This document shows positions 34,472 to 43,430 of a DNA stretch of 64,000 nucleotides, piece by piece. The translations under genes and the position numbers were made by a program. Every line of letters begins with the position of its first letter. Positions within the stretch are counted from its first letter, which is position 1. Source of the stretch: Nucisporomicrobium flavum (lineage in GTDB: Bacteria > Actinomycetota > Actinomycetes > Mycobacteriales > Micromonosporaceae). The notes under the pieces are model-generated. The model worked only from the letters and a program-made list of their open reading frames with translations, was not told the origin of the DNA and made no database searches. Location of the stretch: assembly GCF_016464385.1 (NCBI RefSeq), contig NZ_JADMLH010000007.1, positions 240,840-304,839 of the forward strand. Direction: 5' to 3'.

Positions 34472-35265
34472 CAGCACTGCGCTGGACCGTGAGCGACGGG
34501 CTGACCCTGGTCGGCCGCGAGCTCGCGCGGCTGCGCGGGGCGCCCGGGCAGATCGTCACCCTGCTGCTCTTCCCGGCGGTCATGGTCCTGCTGTTCGGGT
34601 ACGTCTTCGGCAGCGCGATCCGGGTGCCGGGCGGCGGCGACTACCGCGAGTACCTCATGCCGGGCCTGTTCGCGATGGTGACGTTCACGGCCGTCCACGG
34701 CGTCATGGTGCGGATGGCCGGCGACGCCTCGCGCGGGGTGATGGACCGGTTCCGCTCCATGCCCACGGCCCGGCTCGCGGTGCCGTTCGGGCAGACCGGC
34801 GCCGACGCGCTGGGCGGCCTGATCTTCGTCGCCGTCATGGCGGCGGCCGGCCTGGCCGTGGGCTGGCGGCCGCACCGCGGGCTGCTGCCCACGCTCGGGG
34901 CGTTCGCCCTGATCATGCTGCTGAGGTACGCCCTGAGCTGGGCCGGCGTCCACGTCGGCCTGGCGGTCGGCGACGAGCGCGCCGTCGACAACCTGGCGCC
35001 GCTGATGCTGCCCGTCACCATGATCTCCAACGCGTTCGTCCCGACCGACGGCATGCCGGCGTGGCTCCGGTTCGTCGCCGACTGGAACCCGGTCAGCGCT
35101 CTGACCGCGGCGTGCCGTCAGCTGTTCGGAAACCCGGGCGGGCCGGCCGGGAACGGGCCCTGGCCGCTGGAGCATCCGGTGACCGCCGTCCTGCTCTGGT
35201 CGGCGGCGCTGCTGGCGGTGTTCGTCCCGCTGTCGGTCCGCACGTTTCTGCGCCGGGGACGCTGA
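34468..35265 (+). CDS. ABC-2 type permease (DrrB family)
   Basis: A 265-residue permease with six hydrophobic segments (IVTLLLFPAVMVLLFGYVFG, MPGLFAMVTFTAVHGVMV, GLIFVAVMAAAGLAVG and others). Family signatures: DRFRSMPTARLAVPFGQT (the EAA-like coupling region), NAFVPTDGMPAWLRFVADWN and NPVSALTAACRQLFGNP. Its start overlaps the ATPase stop. It forms the membrane half of the exporter. Confidence 0.92.
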   Translation: MTALRWTVSDGLTLVGRELARLRGAPGQIVTLLLFPAVMVLLFGYVFGSAIRVPGGGDYREYLMPGLFAMVTFTAVHGVMVRMAGDASRGVMDRFRSMPTARLAVPFGQTGADALGGLIFVAVMAAAGLAVGWRPHRGLLPTLGAFALIMLLRYALSWAGVHVGLAVGDERAVDNLAPLMLPVTMISNAFVPTDGMPAWLRFVADWNPVSALTAACRQLFGNPGGPAGNGPWPLEHPVTAVLLWSAALLAVFVPLSVRTFLRRGR

Positions 35266-35313
35266 TCGATTTATCCTCGCCGCCCGGCCGGGCCGCGATA
35301 CGGTCAGCCCGCG

Positions 35314-35754
35314 ATGAGGGACGAGCGCATCGGTACGGTGCACCGCACCCAGGTGATCGACCTGCTGAACCAGGCGCTCACCGAGGGCAGCCTGCCCGAG
35401 CCCGACTACGACGCCCGGATCGTCGCGGTGGGCTCGGCGACGTACGCCTCCGACCTGCTCGCCCAGGTCCAGGACCTGCCGCCGCGCCTGCAGTGGGACC
35501 CGCGCGCCGCGGCGCCCCCCACACCGCCGGACCGCAACGCCGGGCGGGGCGCGCTGATCCTCGGCCTGCTGGCGGTGCCGCTGTCGTTCTGCCTGATCGG
35601 CGGCCTCCTCGGCGTTGCGGCGATCGTGCTGAGCACGCGCGGCCGCGGGGCGCACGGGGTCGGGCCGGCGCTGATCGGCCGGGTGCTGGGCATCGTCAGC
35701 GTGGTCCTCACCATCGGCGCGGTGGCCGCCCTGGTCGTGGCCGCCCGCTCGTGA
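35314..35754 (+). CDS. DUF1707/DUF4190-type small membrane protein
   Basis: A 146-residue protein. The N-terminal 50 residues match the DUF1707 pattern (VIDLLNQALTEGSLPEPDYD with DLLAQVQDLP), a short helical module found in many actinobacterial membrane proteins. Two hydrophobic hairpins follow (ALILGLLAVPLSFCLIGGLL, IGRVLGIVSVVLTIGAVAAL), as in DUF4190. Function unknown. It is separated from the exporter genes by 48 nt and could be cotranscribed. Confidence 0.8.
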   Translation: MRDERIGTVHRTQVIDLLNQALTEGSLPEPDYDARIVAVGSATYASDLLAQVQDLPPRLQWDPRAAAPPTPPDRNAGRGALILGLLAVPLSFCLIGGLLGVAAIVLSTRGRGAHGVGPALIGRVLGIVSVVLTIGAVAALVVAARS

Positions 35755-35820
35755 CCGGCCCGCCAGGGCGAGGCGCCCGGCTCAGCCGCGCGGGCGGCGC
35801 CTCGCGCAGCGGCGAGCAGC

Positions 35821-37956
35821 TCAGAGCGTGAGCAGGGCGAAGAAGCCGCCCACCACCGGACGCGCCTGGAAGCCCTGCTGCCGGTTCGCCACCACGTCGT
35901 ACCAGTCGGTCAACGGCACCCGCTGCCCCGTGGTGTTCGCGAACTTGTACAGCCCCGCGATGAGCGCGTCCCGCACCTCCGCGTGGTCCTTGAGCCACGC
36001 CGCGGTCCACATCTCCCAGTCCGCCTTCGTGTACGTGTGCCGGATGTCGAGCGGGATCCCGTCCGTGGCCACCCGCTGCAGGTACCACTCCGCCTCGAGC
36101 TGCTGCACCGACGCCGGCACGAGCCCGAGCTTCAGCAGCGAGTCGGCGTACCCGTTGTACTTCAGGCTCCACGTGCCGTCCCGGTCGTACGCGAGCTTGA
36201 GGTGCTTGCCCGAGGGGTCGAGCGCCATCCGTTCCCATTCGGTGATGTAGCCGCGGGCGGTGGACAGGTAGCGCATCGCGTCCGAGGTCCTGCCGGCCGC
36301 CGTTGCGATGGTGCTCATGGCGCCGATCCCGACGATGCCTTTGAGCGCGAGGTTGACGCTGTGCGCGATGAAGCCCGTGAAGTCGTCGGTCTGGTTCTGC
36401 AGGTCCGGGTCGAGCGCGTTGCCGACCAGGTAGTCGGCCCACTGCTTCAGGATCGGGTAGTGCGCGGTCGCGTACGCCTCGCGCTCGGCCTTCGGGACCC
36501 GGGCGAGGTATCCCGCCACCATGATGAGCATGTTGGCCGACTCCTCGACCGGCATGTCCTCCTCGCCCTCGCCGGAGAGGTGCCCGTCCGCGTTCGGGTA
36601 GTGGGCGCCGAGGTCGTGCGGGGCGAAGACCTTCGGGAAGCCGCGCTTCTCCACGTAGTCGAGGACCGGCGCGAGGATCAGGCGCAGGTACTGCGGGTCG
36701 GCGTACAGCCACACCGGCATCGACGGGTACGTGACGTCGACGGTCTGCATGTTGCCGTTGCTGGAAATTTCCTTGAGGAACGCCCACGGCTCGCCGTTGC
36801 GGCTGACCAGATCCGTGGCCGCGTACGCCTGCCGGAAGGCGAGCGCGCACAGGGCGGCGTACTCGGGACCGCCGGCCCGGACGGCGTCGCGTTCCACCTT
36901 CTCGTCGAGGCGGGCGCAGCGGGTGACGGCGGCCGCGTGGTCGCGGTGGAACTCGGCCACCATGTCCGTCCACTTCGGCCAGTACGTCTTCCACAGCGGC
37001 GGCAGCTGCTCGCCGAGGTAGCTGACGGTGGGCTCGCGCAGGTGCCCGATGCTCACCACGAACGGCTCGGAGGCGCGGCGGGTGACCGTACCCAGCGACT
37101 GGTTGAACGCGAAGACCGGGTAGCGGTCGTTGATCCGCCGCGGCTTGTCCTGGTCGACGGTGTTGGCGAGGGTGTGCTGGGTGGCGATCTGGCGGCGCAC
37201 GTCGCCGTCCGCGCCGATCTGCCAGGTGAGGCCGGAGCGGGCCGGGCTGGAAAGCACGATCGTGCCCCACTCGGCGGTGTCGCCCCGCTCGCGCAGAACG
37301 TCCGGTGTGGACTGCTGGTACGACAGCGTGACCACGTCCGCGGCGGTCTGCTGGTCCCAGGTGATCGAGCGGCCGGCGTCGCCCGAGGCCCACTCGCCGG
37401 AGATGTCGACGTACACCGACACGTCGTGCGGCTTGCCGTCGAGGCTGCGCGCGCTGACCGCGAGGTAACTCAGTGGCTGCGACTGCCGGCGCAGGTCGCC
37501 GGGGGTCACCGGGGACAGGAACGTCACGGTCAGCTCGACGCCGGCCTGCTCGAGCACGAACTCGGACTTCGTCGCGGTGACGGTCAGCGAGGTCTGCCGC
37601 ATCGTCGCGAACGGATAGTCGCCAGGCGCGGACGGCGATCCCAGGAACAGGTACGGCGTGCCGTCCACTGTGGCCAGTCCGGTCATGGCCGTCACCCGGC
37701 CGGTCCAGAACGCAGGCCAGCTGCCGGGCAGGTTGTCCGCGGCGAGCCAGGTGCTCAGGTACGGCGACCGCACGGCGAGCGGCACGGCGGGCGGGCGGAT
37801 CGCCGCGGCCCGGCGCCCGGCACCCGCCGCGCCCGACGCACCGGCGGCGACGGGGCTCGCGGCCGCGGCCGGGGTGGCGCTCGACAGGACCGGGCCCAGC
37901 GCGAGTCCCGCCCCTGCCGTGCCGCCGAGCTGGAGCAGACGCCTTCGAGATGCCAT
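35821..37956 (-). CDS. Tat-exported glutaminase A-like protein (DUF4965/DUF5127/DUF1793)
   Basis: A 711-residue secreted protein. The N-terminus SRRRLLQLGG followed by a hydrophobic, Ala-rich segment is a twin-arginine signal; the Tat genes lie at 49.4-50.7 kb. The body matches the glutaminase-domain proteins (DUF5127, DUF4965, DUF1793): AVRSPYLSTWLAADNLPG, PVFAFNQSLG, FLKEISSNGNMQTVDVTYPS, HDLGAHYPNADGH and EESANMLIMVAGYL. Fungal members are annotated as glutaminase A, but the fold is glycoside-hydrolase-like, so a glycan substrate is also possible. ATG 37956 follows GGAGG. The preceding residues MTRRGGPD are unlikely to be translated. Confidence 0.85.
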   Translation of the reverse strand: MASRRRLLQLGGTAGAGLALGPVLSSATPAAAASPVAAGASGAAGAGRRAAAIRPPAVPLAVRSPYLSTWLAADNLPGSWPAFWTGRVTAMTGLATVDGTPYLFLGSPSAPGDYPFATMRQTSLTVTATKSEFVLEQAGVELTVTFLSPVTPGDLRRQSQPLSYLAVSARSLDGKPHDVSVYVDISGEWASGDAGRSITWDQQTAADVVTLSYQQSTPDVLRERGDTAEWGTIVLSSPARSGLTWQIGADGDVRRQIATQHTLANTVDQDKPRRINDRYPVFAFNQSLGTVTRRASEPFVVSIGHLREPTVSYLGEQLPPLWKTYWPKWTDMVAEFHRDHAAAVTRCARLDEKVERDAVRAGGPEYAALCALAFRQAYAATDLVSRNGEPWAFLKEISSNGNMQTVDVTYPSMPVWLYADPQYLRLILAPVLDYVEKRGFPKVFAPHDLGAHYPNADGHLSGEGEEDMPVEESANMLIMVAGYLARVPKAEREAYATAHYPILKQWADYLVGNALDPDLQNQTDDFTGFIAHSVNLALKGIVGIGAMSTIATAAGRTSDAMRYLSTARGYITEWERMALDPSGKHLKLAYDRDGTWSLKYNGYADSLLKLGLVPASVQQLEAEWYLQRVATDGIPLDIRHTYTKADWEMWTAAWLKDHAEVRDALIAGLYKFANTTGQRVPLTDWYDVVANRQQGFQARPVVGGFFALLTL

Positions 37957-38040
37957 GTCCGGACCTCCCCGCCGAGTCATTCAACACCGTGAATCTAGTG
38001 CAGGTGTGTCCGAACAGGAAGGTCCCGCGTACGGAAATGT

Positions 38041-38841
38041 TCATCCATGTTCGGGCCAGAGGGCAGCGTGGGCCTGGTGCCACAGGTCCGCGCTGCGGGC
38101 GAAGAGCGACGTGCCCGCCCGGGGGCCACGGATGCCGTCCACGCCGCCGTACGCGCCGCCCGCCTCGGTGACGATCAGCGAGGTGGCGGCGAAGTCCCAG
38201 ATCTGCCCGCGGGTCTGCACCGCCAGGTCGAGGCCGCCGCTGGCGACGAGCAGCGGGGCGTGGACGTCCCAGTCGGCCACGGCGGCCCGGGCGGCCAGCG
38301 GCGCGGCGATGCGGCGGTCGGTGTCGAGGTAGTTGGGCGGCGCCGGGACCACGCCCAGCCGGCTGCCGTCGAGGACGTCCGGGCGGCCCGTGGCGACGGC
38401 GATGCGCTGTTCCGCCGTACCGTCGAGCCGGGAGCGGTAGGCGCCGCCGCCGCGACGCGCCCACCACAGCGTGCCCTGCGCCGGGACCGCGGCGACCGCG
38501 GCGACGACGACGCCGTCCTCCTCGAGGGCGACCAGCACGAGCCACCGGTCGTCCCCGGCGACGAACTGGGCGGTACCGTCGATCGGGTCGACGATCCACC
38601 GGCGCGCGCCCGCGCCGGCCGCGCCGCCCTCCTCACCGAGGATCGCGTCGCCGGGCCGTTCCGCGGCCAGCACCGCGCGGATCGCCGCCTCCGTCTCCCG
38701 GTCCGCGACGGTGACCACGCTGCCGTCGGGCTTCACCTCCCGCCGCAGGCCGGCGAGGGCCGCGAAGTGCCGCAACGCGACGGCCGCCCCCGCGAGGGCG
38801 GCCGTCCGGGCCAGATCAAGATCGCTCTGCACGGACCTCAT
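38041..38841 (-). CDS. Inositol monophosphatase-family phosphatase
   Basis: A 266-residue Mg-dependent phosphatase. Metal-site motifs: ILGEEGG (Glu), RRWIVDPIDGTAQFV (DxxDG), and the C-terminal IWDFAATSLIVTEAGG (WD). The family includes inositol-1-phosphatase, histidinol-phosphatase HisN and fructose-bisphosphatase; sequence alone does not choose. The start at 38841 overlaps the end of the upstream membrane-protein gene by 26 nt; GTG 38832 is an alternative. It forms a pair with that gene. Confidence 0.85.
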   Translation of the reverse strand: MRSVQSDLDLARTAALAGAAVALRHFAALAGLRREVKPDGSVVTVADRETEAAIRAVLAAERPGDAILGEEGGAAGAGARRWIVDPIDGTAQFVAGDDRWLVLVALEEDGVVVAAVAAVPAQGTLWWARRGGGAYRSRLDGTAEQRIAVATGRPDVLDGSRLGVVPAPPNYLDTDRRIAAPLAARAAVADWDVHAPLLVASGGLDLAVQTRGQIWDFAATSLIVTEAGGAYGGVDGIRGPRAGTSLFARSADLWHQAHAALWPEHG

Positions 38842-39793
38842 CCTGCCGCGCCCCGGCCCCACGGGCGACGCGGCGCGCCTCCCAGGCGAGCAGCGCGACC
38901 GCGCACAGGGCGAAGAACACGTGGCTGACGGGCGTGACGACCGCGCCGCCGCCGGCGAGCGGCTGCGTGGTGAAGCTGTGCCACGCGTACGTGAGCAGTC
39001 CGCCCGCCGCCGCCGCGAGCCGGTGCCGGCCGTCCCAGCCGTCCCGCCGCGACCAGCCCAGGATCGTCGCGATCACCACGACGAACGCCGGCAGCATCGC
39101 CGGTACGCCGGCCGCGTCGGGCAGCCACTTGGTGCTCATGAACAGCGCGCCGCCACCCAGCGTCACCGCGAGCACGACCAGCGGACTCGGCGCGGCGCCC
39201 GGCCGGCGGATCGGCGCGGGCACCCGGAACGCCGCGACGACCAGGAGGGCCACGATCACGAGGACGGTGGCCAGCTTCGGCCACGGCGCGAGGTACTGGT
39301 CCATCCCGTACGAGGCCATCGTCGTGCCGAACGCCCCGAGGGCGAACAGCGCGCACCCGGTGACCAGGCCGGGCGTCCGCAGCCACGGCGTCGTACGGCG
39401 GCCGCTGACCTCCTCGACCAGCGCGATGGGCACCGTGATGCTCCAGACGGTGTGCAGGGCGAGCACGTACAGCGTCCACGGGACGGCGATCCCCAGCGCC
39501 GGAACGAACCCCTGGTCGAGCAGGTGCGCGCCGGCGTAGTCCGGGTTGAACAGCGACTGGGTGGTGATGCCCTCCTCGAACAGCCCGTACGCGAGTGCCA
39601 GCAGGACGATCGTGGGCCAGCCGCGCCCGGTGCGGCGGGCGACCTCGCGGATGACCAGGGCGGCGCCGCCGTACATCGGGGCCAGCAGCAGCAGGAACGG
39701 CAGCATCGTGACGGTGAAGTCGCCGAGGAGGAACTCGGCGACCAGCGGCGACAGGAAGAACAACGCGACGGCGGGAGCTCTCATGGAATCCAT
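38816..39793 (-). CDS. Multispanning membrane protein, function unknown
   Basis: A roughly 325-residue integral membrane protein with eight or nine hydrophobic segments (VALFFLSPLVAEFLLGDFTV, FLLLLAPMYGGAALVIREVA, LATVLVIVALLVVAAF, HVFFALCAVALLAWEA). A conserved-looking acidic motif AYGLFEEGITTQSLFNPDY lies between TM3 and TM4. I do not recognise a named family. The start could be ATG 39793 or 39784. It is upstream of and overlaps the phosphatase gene. Confidence 0.7.
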   Translation of the reverse strand: MDSMRAPAVALFFLSPLVAEFLLGDFTVTMLPFLLLLAPMYGGAALVIREVARRTGRGWPTIVLLALAYGLFEEGITTQSLFNPDYAGAHLLDQGFVPALGIAVPWTLYVLALHTVWSITVPIALVEEVSGRRTTPWLRTPGLVTGCALFALGAFGTTMASYGMDQYLAPWPKLATVLVIVALLVVAAFRVPAPIRRPGAAPSPLVVLAVTLGGGALFMSTKWLPDAAGVPAMLPAFVVVIATILGWSRRDGWDGRHRLAAAAGGLLTYAWHSFTTQPLAGGGAVVTPVSHVFFALCAVALLAWEARRVARGAGARQDEVRAERS

Positions 39794-39853
39794 CGTGGAG
39801 CGGTTCGTACGCCCGACCCTGAACCGTCCGTCATCGACGTCCCGTGACAGATG

Positions 39854-40771
39854 TCAGCCGGGATAGCCCCACGCGGCCGGGTCCTCGTCGAGATACGTCG
39901 AGATGCCGGTGACCCGCCCGCCCGCCACCTCGAAATGCTGCAGGGCGAACGGCGCGTACGCACCATCCGGCCCGGCCGGCCGCTCCTGCCAGAACGCCGT
40001 GGTGCCGTTCGCGGCGACCGGGACCAGGCGGGCACCCCGGCACGGCCCGCCTCCGACCTCCAGAACGAGCCGGATCTGCTCGCGTCCCCGCAGCCACCAG
40101 GCGAAGGGCGGCATGGACATCGTCGCGTCCTCGTGCAGCAGGGCCACCATCGCGGCCACGTCGTACCGTTCGAAGGCCCAGCAGTAGCGCTCCAGCAGCT
40201 CCCGCCCGGCGTCGTCGAGGGGCGTGCCGGTGTCCTCCCGGCGGATCGTGGCGCGGGCCCGCTGCAGCGCGCTGGTCACCGACGGGACGCTCGTGTCCAG
40301 CAGCCCGGCGACCTCGTCGGCGTGCCACCCCAGCACGTCCCGCAGGATCAGCACGGCCCGCTGCCGGGGCGACAGCCGCTGCAACGCCGCGACGAAGGCG
40401 AGCCGCACCGACTCGCGGCGGACGATCTGCTCGGCCGGGTCGGCGCCGGGTGACAGCACCCGCGCGTCGGCGACCGGCCGGACGAAAGCGGACCGCGGCA
40501 GCGCGTCGCCGAGCGGGGCGCCCGCCTCCGCGGCGGGTCCGAGGTCGACCGCGTGAGCCCGGCGCCCGGCGCTGCGCAGCATGTCCAGGCAGACGTTCGT
40601 GGCGATCCGGTACAGCCAGGTGCGCAGCGAGCCCCGGCCGGCGTCGAACCGGTCGGCGTGGCGCCAGGCCCGCAGCAGCGTCTCCTGCACGGCGTCCTCC
40701 GCCTCGCCGGGACACCCCAGCATCCGGTACGCGTACCCGGTGAGCTCGACCCGGAAGATCTCCGCCTGCAC
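39854..40771 (-). CDS. ECF-type sigma factor with SnoaL-like C-terminal domain
   Basis: A 305-residue sigma factor. Region 2: GYAYRMLGCPGEAEDAVQET and RTWLYRIATNVCLDMLR. Region 4: LQRLSPRQRAVLILRDVLGW with EVAGLLDTSVPSVTSALQRA. The last 120 residues are a SnoaL-like fold (LLERYCWAFERYDVAAMVAL), which in SigG/SigJ-like ECF groups replaces an anti-sigma factor and modulates activity. No anti-sigma gene is adjacent, in keeping with that. It is divergent from a VOC gene with 23 bp between. Confidence 0.9.
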   Translation of the reverse strand: MQAEIFRVELTGYAYRMLGCPGEAEDAVQETLLRAWRHADRFDAGRGSLRTWLYRIATNVCLDMLRSAGRRAHAVDLGPAAEAGAPLGDALPRSAFVRPVADARVLSPGADPAEQIVRRESVRLAFVAALQRLSPRQRAVLILRDVLGWHADEVAGLLDTSVPSVTSALQRARATIRREDTGTPLDDAGRELLERYCWAFERYDVAAMVALLHEDATMSMPPFAWWLRGREQIRLVLEVGGGPCRGARLVPVAANGTTAFWQERPAGPDGAYAPFALQHFEVAGGRVTGISTYLDEDPAAWGYPG

Positions 40772-40794
40772 GCGGCCGAGACTACAGTCGCCGG

Positions 40795-41169
40795 ATGCAT
40801 CGAAGCCGCCTCTACGGCCTGTTCATCGACACGCCGGACGCCGAGCCGGCCGCGGACTTCTGGTCGGCGGCGCTGGGCGTACCGGCCCGTACGGACCCGG
40901 GAGAGGAACAGTTCCTCATGCTCCGGGGCGCTTTCCCGGCCCTCGAGGTGGGCGTGCAGCGGGTGGACGACGCGCCGCGCTATCACGTCGACATCGAGAC
41001 CGACGACGTGGACGCGGAAACCGCCCGGCTGCTCGCCCTGGGGGCCGTGGAGGTGAACCGCTGGCTCGGCTGCCGCATCCTGCGGGCGCCCGGCGGTCAC
41101 CTGCTGTGCGTGATCCCCGTGCACAGCATGCCGGAGCTGTTCGACGCCGAGGCCCGCACGTGGCCGTGA
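40795..41169 (+). CDS. VOC-family (glyoxalase/bleomycin-resistance-like) protein
   Basis: A 124-residue VOC protein made of two beta-alpha-beta-beta-beta units: RLYGLFIDTPDAEPAADFWS and YHVDIETDDVDAETARLLAL, ending in LRAPGGHLLCVIPVHS. Members are lyases, dioxygenases or drug-binding proteins; the metal ligands are not complete enough to choose. Its stop overlaps the next start (GTGA). It is divergent from the ECF sigma gene. Confidence 0.85.
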   Translation: MHRSRLYGLFIDTPDAEPAADFWSAALGVPARTDPGEEQFLMLRGAFPALEVGVQRVDDAPRYHVDIETDDVDAETARLLALGAVEVNRWLGCRILRAPGGHLLCVIPVHSMPELFDAEARTWP

Positions 41170-41486
41170 GCGCGACGTCCACCTTGCTGTTCGTCGTCGG
41201 GCCGCCGGCGGTCGGCAAGATGGCCGTCGGGCACGAGATCGCCGTCAGTACGGGCCTGCGGCTGTTCCACAATCACATGGCGATCGAGCCGGTGCTGCGT
41301 TTCTTCGAGCCCGGCACGCCGCCCTTCGGCCGCCTGGTCGACGGCTTCCGCACCGCGCTCGTCGAGGAGGTGGCGGCGAGCGACCTGCCGGGCCTGGTCT
41401 TCACGTACGTCTGGGCGTTCGACCTCCCGGAGGACGAGGCCGCGGATCGGGCCGTCGCCCACTTCGGGCTCGCGGCCGCCGGGTGA
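41166..41486 (+). pseudogene. P-loop NTPase (shikimate-kinase-like), C-terminally truncated
   Basis: The 106 codons start with LLFVVGPPAVGKMAVGHEIA (Walker A GPPAVGK), then LRLFHNHMAIEPVLRFFEPG and LPGLVFTYVWAFDLPEDEAA. This is the N-terminal half of an AAA-type small-molecule-kinase-like family usually about 170-180 residues long. The lid and the C-terminal helices are missing: the frame stops at 41486 in GLAAAG and the convergent dioxygenase gene begins at 41499. The start overlaps the VOC stop. Probably an inactive remnant of a deletion; a short functional protein cannot be excluded. Confidence 0.65.
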
Positions 41487-41498
41487 TCGGGGCGGGGC

Positions 41499-42311
41499 TC
41501 ACGCCTCGCCCATCACCAGGCCCTCGATGGTGTGCTTCTGGGTGATCGGCGTCAGCACGTCCACGACCGGGCAGTGCAGGTGGTCCTTGACCTGCTGCGG
41601 CAGCGTCTCCCAGTACGCCCGGGTCACCGCCGTGTCGTGCTTCTCGCCGTTGATCCCGCCTGGCGCGTCCACGCCGAGCACCAGCACCGGCCGGGACTTC
41701 TGCGACTCGTTGCGGGTGCCGCGGTGGATGGTCAGCGCCGAGCGGGCGGAGATGTCGCCCCGCTTCGGGTACTTGCGGACGGCGCGCTCCTCGTAGCGGG
41801 GGTAGTGCGACTTCGGCGGGAACATGCCGTGGCCGAACTCGGGCGAGTCGTCGAACTGGGTGCCCGGCGCGATCTCGAACGGCCCCATGTCCTCCTCGGT
41901 GTCGACCGCGGTGAGGTTGAACGCCAGCGAGTCCAGCGTGCGCTGCGTACGGGTGATGTCCGGCATCGGGAAGTCCCGGTGCCACGGCTGGTTGACCGCG
42001 CCGGCGAACGGGATGTCGAAGCCGAGCTCGACGATCTCGTACCGCGGGCCGAGCACCGCCTCGCACACCGCGGTGACCCACGGGTGCGTGACGAGGTCGA
42101 CGAAGCCGCGCAGCTGCTCGGGGTGGATCTCGACGTAGTAGCGCTTGGGGCCGCGGCCGACGGCGCCGCCCGGCCGCTCGATCGCCTCGGCGAAGGCCTT
42201 CTCGATGTCCTCGCGCATGGTGTCGGCCCACTCGGCGCTGAACGCGCCCTTGCACGCGGTGATGCCGTCCTCGTAGATCGCGGCCCGGGCCGCTGCTCCT
42301 GCATCGCTCAT
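41499..42311 (-). CDS. Phytanoyl-CoA dioxygenase (PhyH) family protein
   Basis: A 270-residue Fe(II)/2-oxoglutarate-dependent oxygenase. Iron ligands: the HxD in QPWHRDFPMPD and the distal His in SALTIHRGTRNES, whose Arg is the likely 2-oxoglutarate anchor. The substrate is unknown; the family hydroxylates acyl chains, ectoine or natural products. It is divergent from a LacI-type regulator with a TTGCAACG inverted operator between them, so it is probably induced by a small (perhaps sugar-like) ligand. ATG start at 42311. Confidence 0.9.
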   Translation of the reverse strand: MSDAGAAARAAIYEDGITACKGAFSAEWADTMREDIEKAFAEAIERPGGAVGRGPKRYYVEIHPEQLRGFVDLVTHPWVTAVCEAVLGPRYEIVELGFDIPFAGAVNQPWHRDFPMPDITRTQRTLDSLAFNLTAVDTEEDMGPFEIAPGTQFDDSPEFGHGMFPPKSHYPRYEERAVRKYPKRGDISARSALTIHRGTRNESQKSRPVLVLGVDAPGGINGEKHDTAVTRAYWETLPQQVKDHLHCPVVDVLTPITQKHTIEGLVMGEA

Positions 42312-42322
42312 GCGGACCACTA

Positions 42323-42348
42323 TTGCAACGTTGCATGCCACGTTGCAA
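42323..42348. promoter_or_regulatory. LacI-type operator with TTGCAACG/CGTTGCAA arms
   Basis: TTGCAACG (42323-42330) and CGTTGCAA (42341-42348) are inverted arms; within them TGCAACGTTGCA (42324-42335) is itself a perfect 12-bp palindrome. It lies 12 bp before the dioxygenase start and 24 bp before the lacI-type gene, fitting autoregulation and control of the dioxygenase. Confidence 0.8.
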
Positions 42349-42371
42349 GGAGAGCCGGTAAGGTTTTCACC

Positions 42372-43373
42372 ATGAGCGCGAGCCTGCGGCAGGTGGCCGA
42401 ACGAGCCGGCGTGTCCATCCGTACGGTGTCCAACGTGGTCAGCGGCTTCGCGCTGGTCGCCCCCGAGACCCGGGCCCGCGTGCAGGCCGCGATCGACGAG
42501 CTGCAGTACCGTCCCAACGCGGCGGCCCGGCACCTGCGCGGCGGCCGCTCCGGGCTGGTGGCGCTGGCCATCCCGGAGATCGCCTCACCGTACTTCGGGG
42601 AGCTCGCGGGCCTGCTCGTCGACGAGGCACAGAAGCGATCGTGGATGCTGCTCGTCCAGCAGACGGGCGGGGACGCCGGCCACGAGCGGAGCCTGCTCGA
42701 CGGCGTACGCGGCCAGGTCGTCGACGGCCTCGTGCTCAGCCCGTGGGCACTGGCACCGCGCGACCTGCGCCGCCGGCCGGACGCCGTCCCGCTGGTGCTG
42801 CTCGGCGAGCAGGACGCCGACGGCCTCCTCGACCACGTCGCCGTCGACAGCGTGGCCGCGGCCCGCGACGCCACCGCGCACCTGCTCGCCCAGGGCCGCA
42901 CCCGCATCGCCGCGATCGGCCCGCAACCCCACCTGGAGAACGGTACGGCGGCCCGCCGTGTCGAGGGCTACCGCAAGGCCCTTGCCGAGGCGGGCCTGCC
43001 CGCCGACCCGCGCCTCGAGATCCCGGTGGACCGCCTGCACCGCGCGGACGGTGCCGACGCGATGCGCCGCCTGATCGCCGACGGCCTCGAGGTCGACGCG
43101 CTTTTCTGCTTCAGCGACCAGCTCGCCCTCGGCGCGATGCAGACCGCCCTGCGGCACGGCCGCACCATCCCGGCCGACCTCGCGGTGGCCGGCTTCGACG
43201 ACATCGAGGACGGCCGGTACGCGACCCCGGCGCTCACCACGATCGCGCCGGACAAGGCGGCGATCGCCCGCGAGGCGCTCGGCTGCCTGGCGGACCGGCT
43301 CGGCGGCGACCCGGCCGCACCGGCCCGCAGGATCGTCATCCCCCACCGGCTCGTCGTCCGCGACAGCGCCTGA
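42372..43373 (+). CDS. LacI-family transcriptional regulator
   Basis: A 333-residue repressor. The N-terminal helix-turn-helix is SLRQVAERAGVSIRTVSNVV with the hinge helix NAAARHLRGG. The periplasmic-binding-like core includes GLVALAIPEIASPYFGELAG, VDGLVLSPWAL, DALFCFSDQLALGAMQTALR and VAGFDDIEDGRYATPALTTI. The effector is probably a sugar or related small molecule. It is divergent from the PhyH gene that it most likely represses. Confidence 0.92.
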   Translation: MSASLRQVAERAGVSIRTVSNVVSGFALVAPETRARVQAAIDELQYRPNAAARHLRGGRSGLVALAIPEIASPYFGELAGLLVDEAQKRSWMLLVQQTGGDAGHERSLLDGVRGQVVDGLVLSPWALAPRDLRRRPDAVPLVLLGEQDADGLLDHVAVDSVAAARDATAHLLAQGRTRIAAIGPQPHLENGTAARRVEGYRKALAEAGLPADPRLEIPVDRLHRADGADAMRRLIADGLEVDALFCFSDQLALGAMQTALRHGRTIPADLAVAGFDDIEDGRYATPALTTIAPDKAAIAREALGCLADRLGGDPAAPARRIVIPHRLVVRDSA

Positions 43374-43427
43374 CCCAACCCGGCCCGGCGCGGCCCGACC
43401 CAACCCGGCCCGGCGCGGCGCGGCCCG
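43372..43427. repeat. Short GC-only direct repeat between convergent genes
   Basis: A roughly 25-bp unit beginning GACCCAACCCGGCCCGGCGC occurs twice, with an extra GGCGC in the second copy. It fills the gap between the lacI-type gene and helY. It may act as a terminator region. Confidence 0.6.
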
Positions 43428-43430
43428 GGG

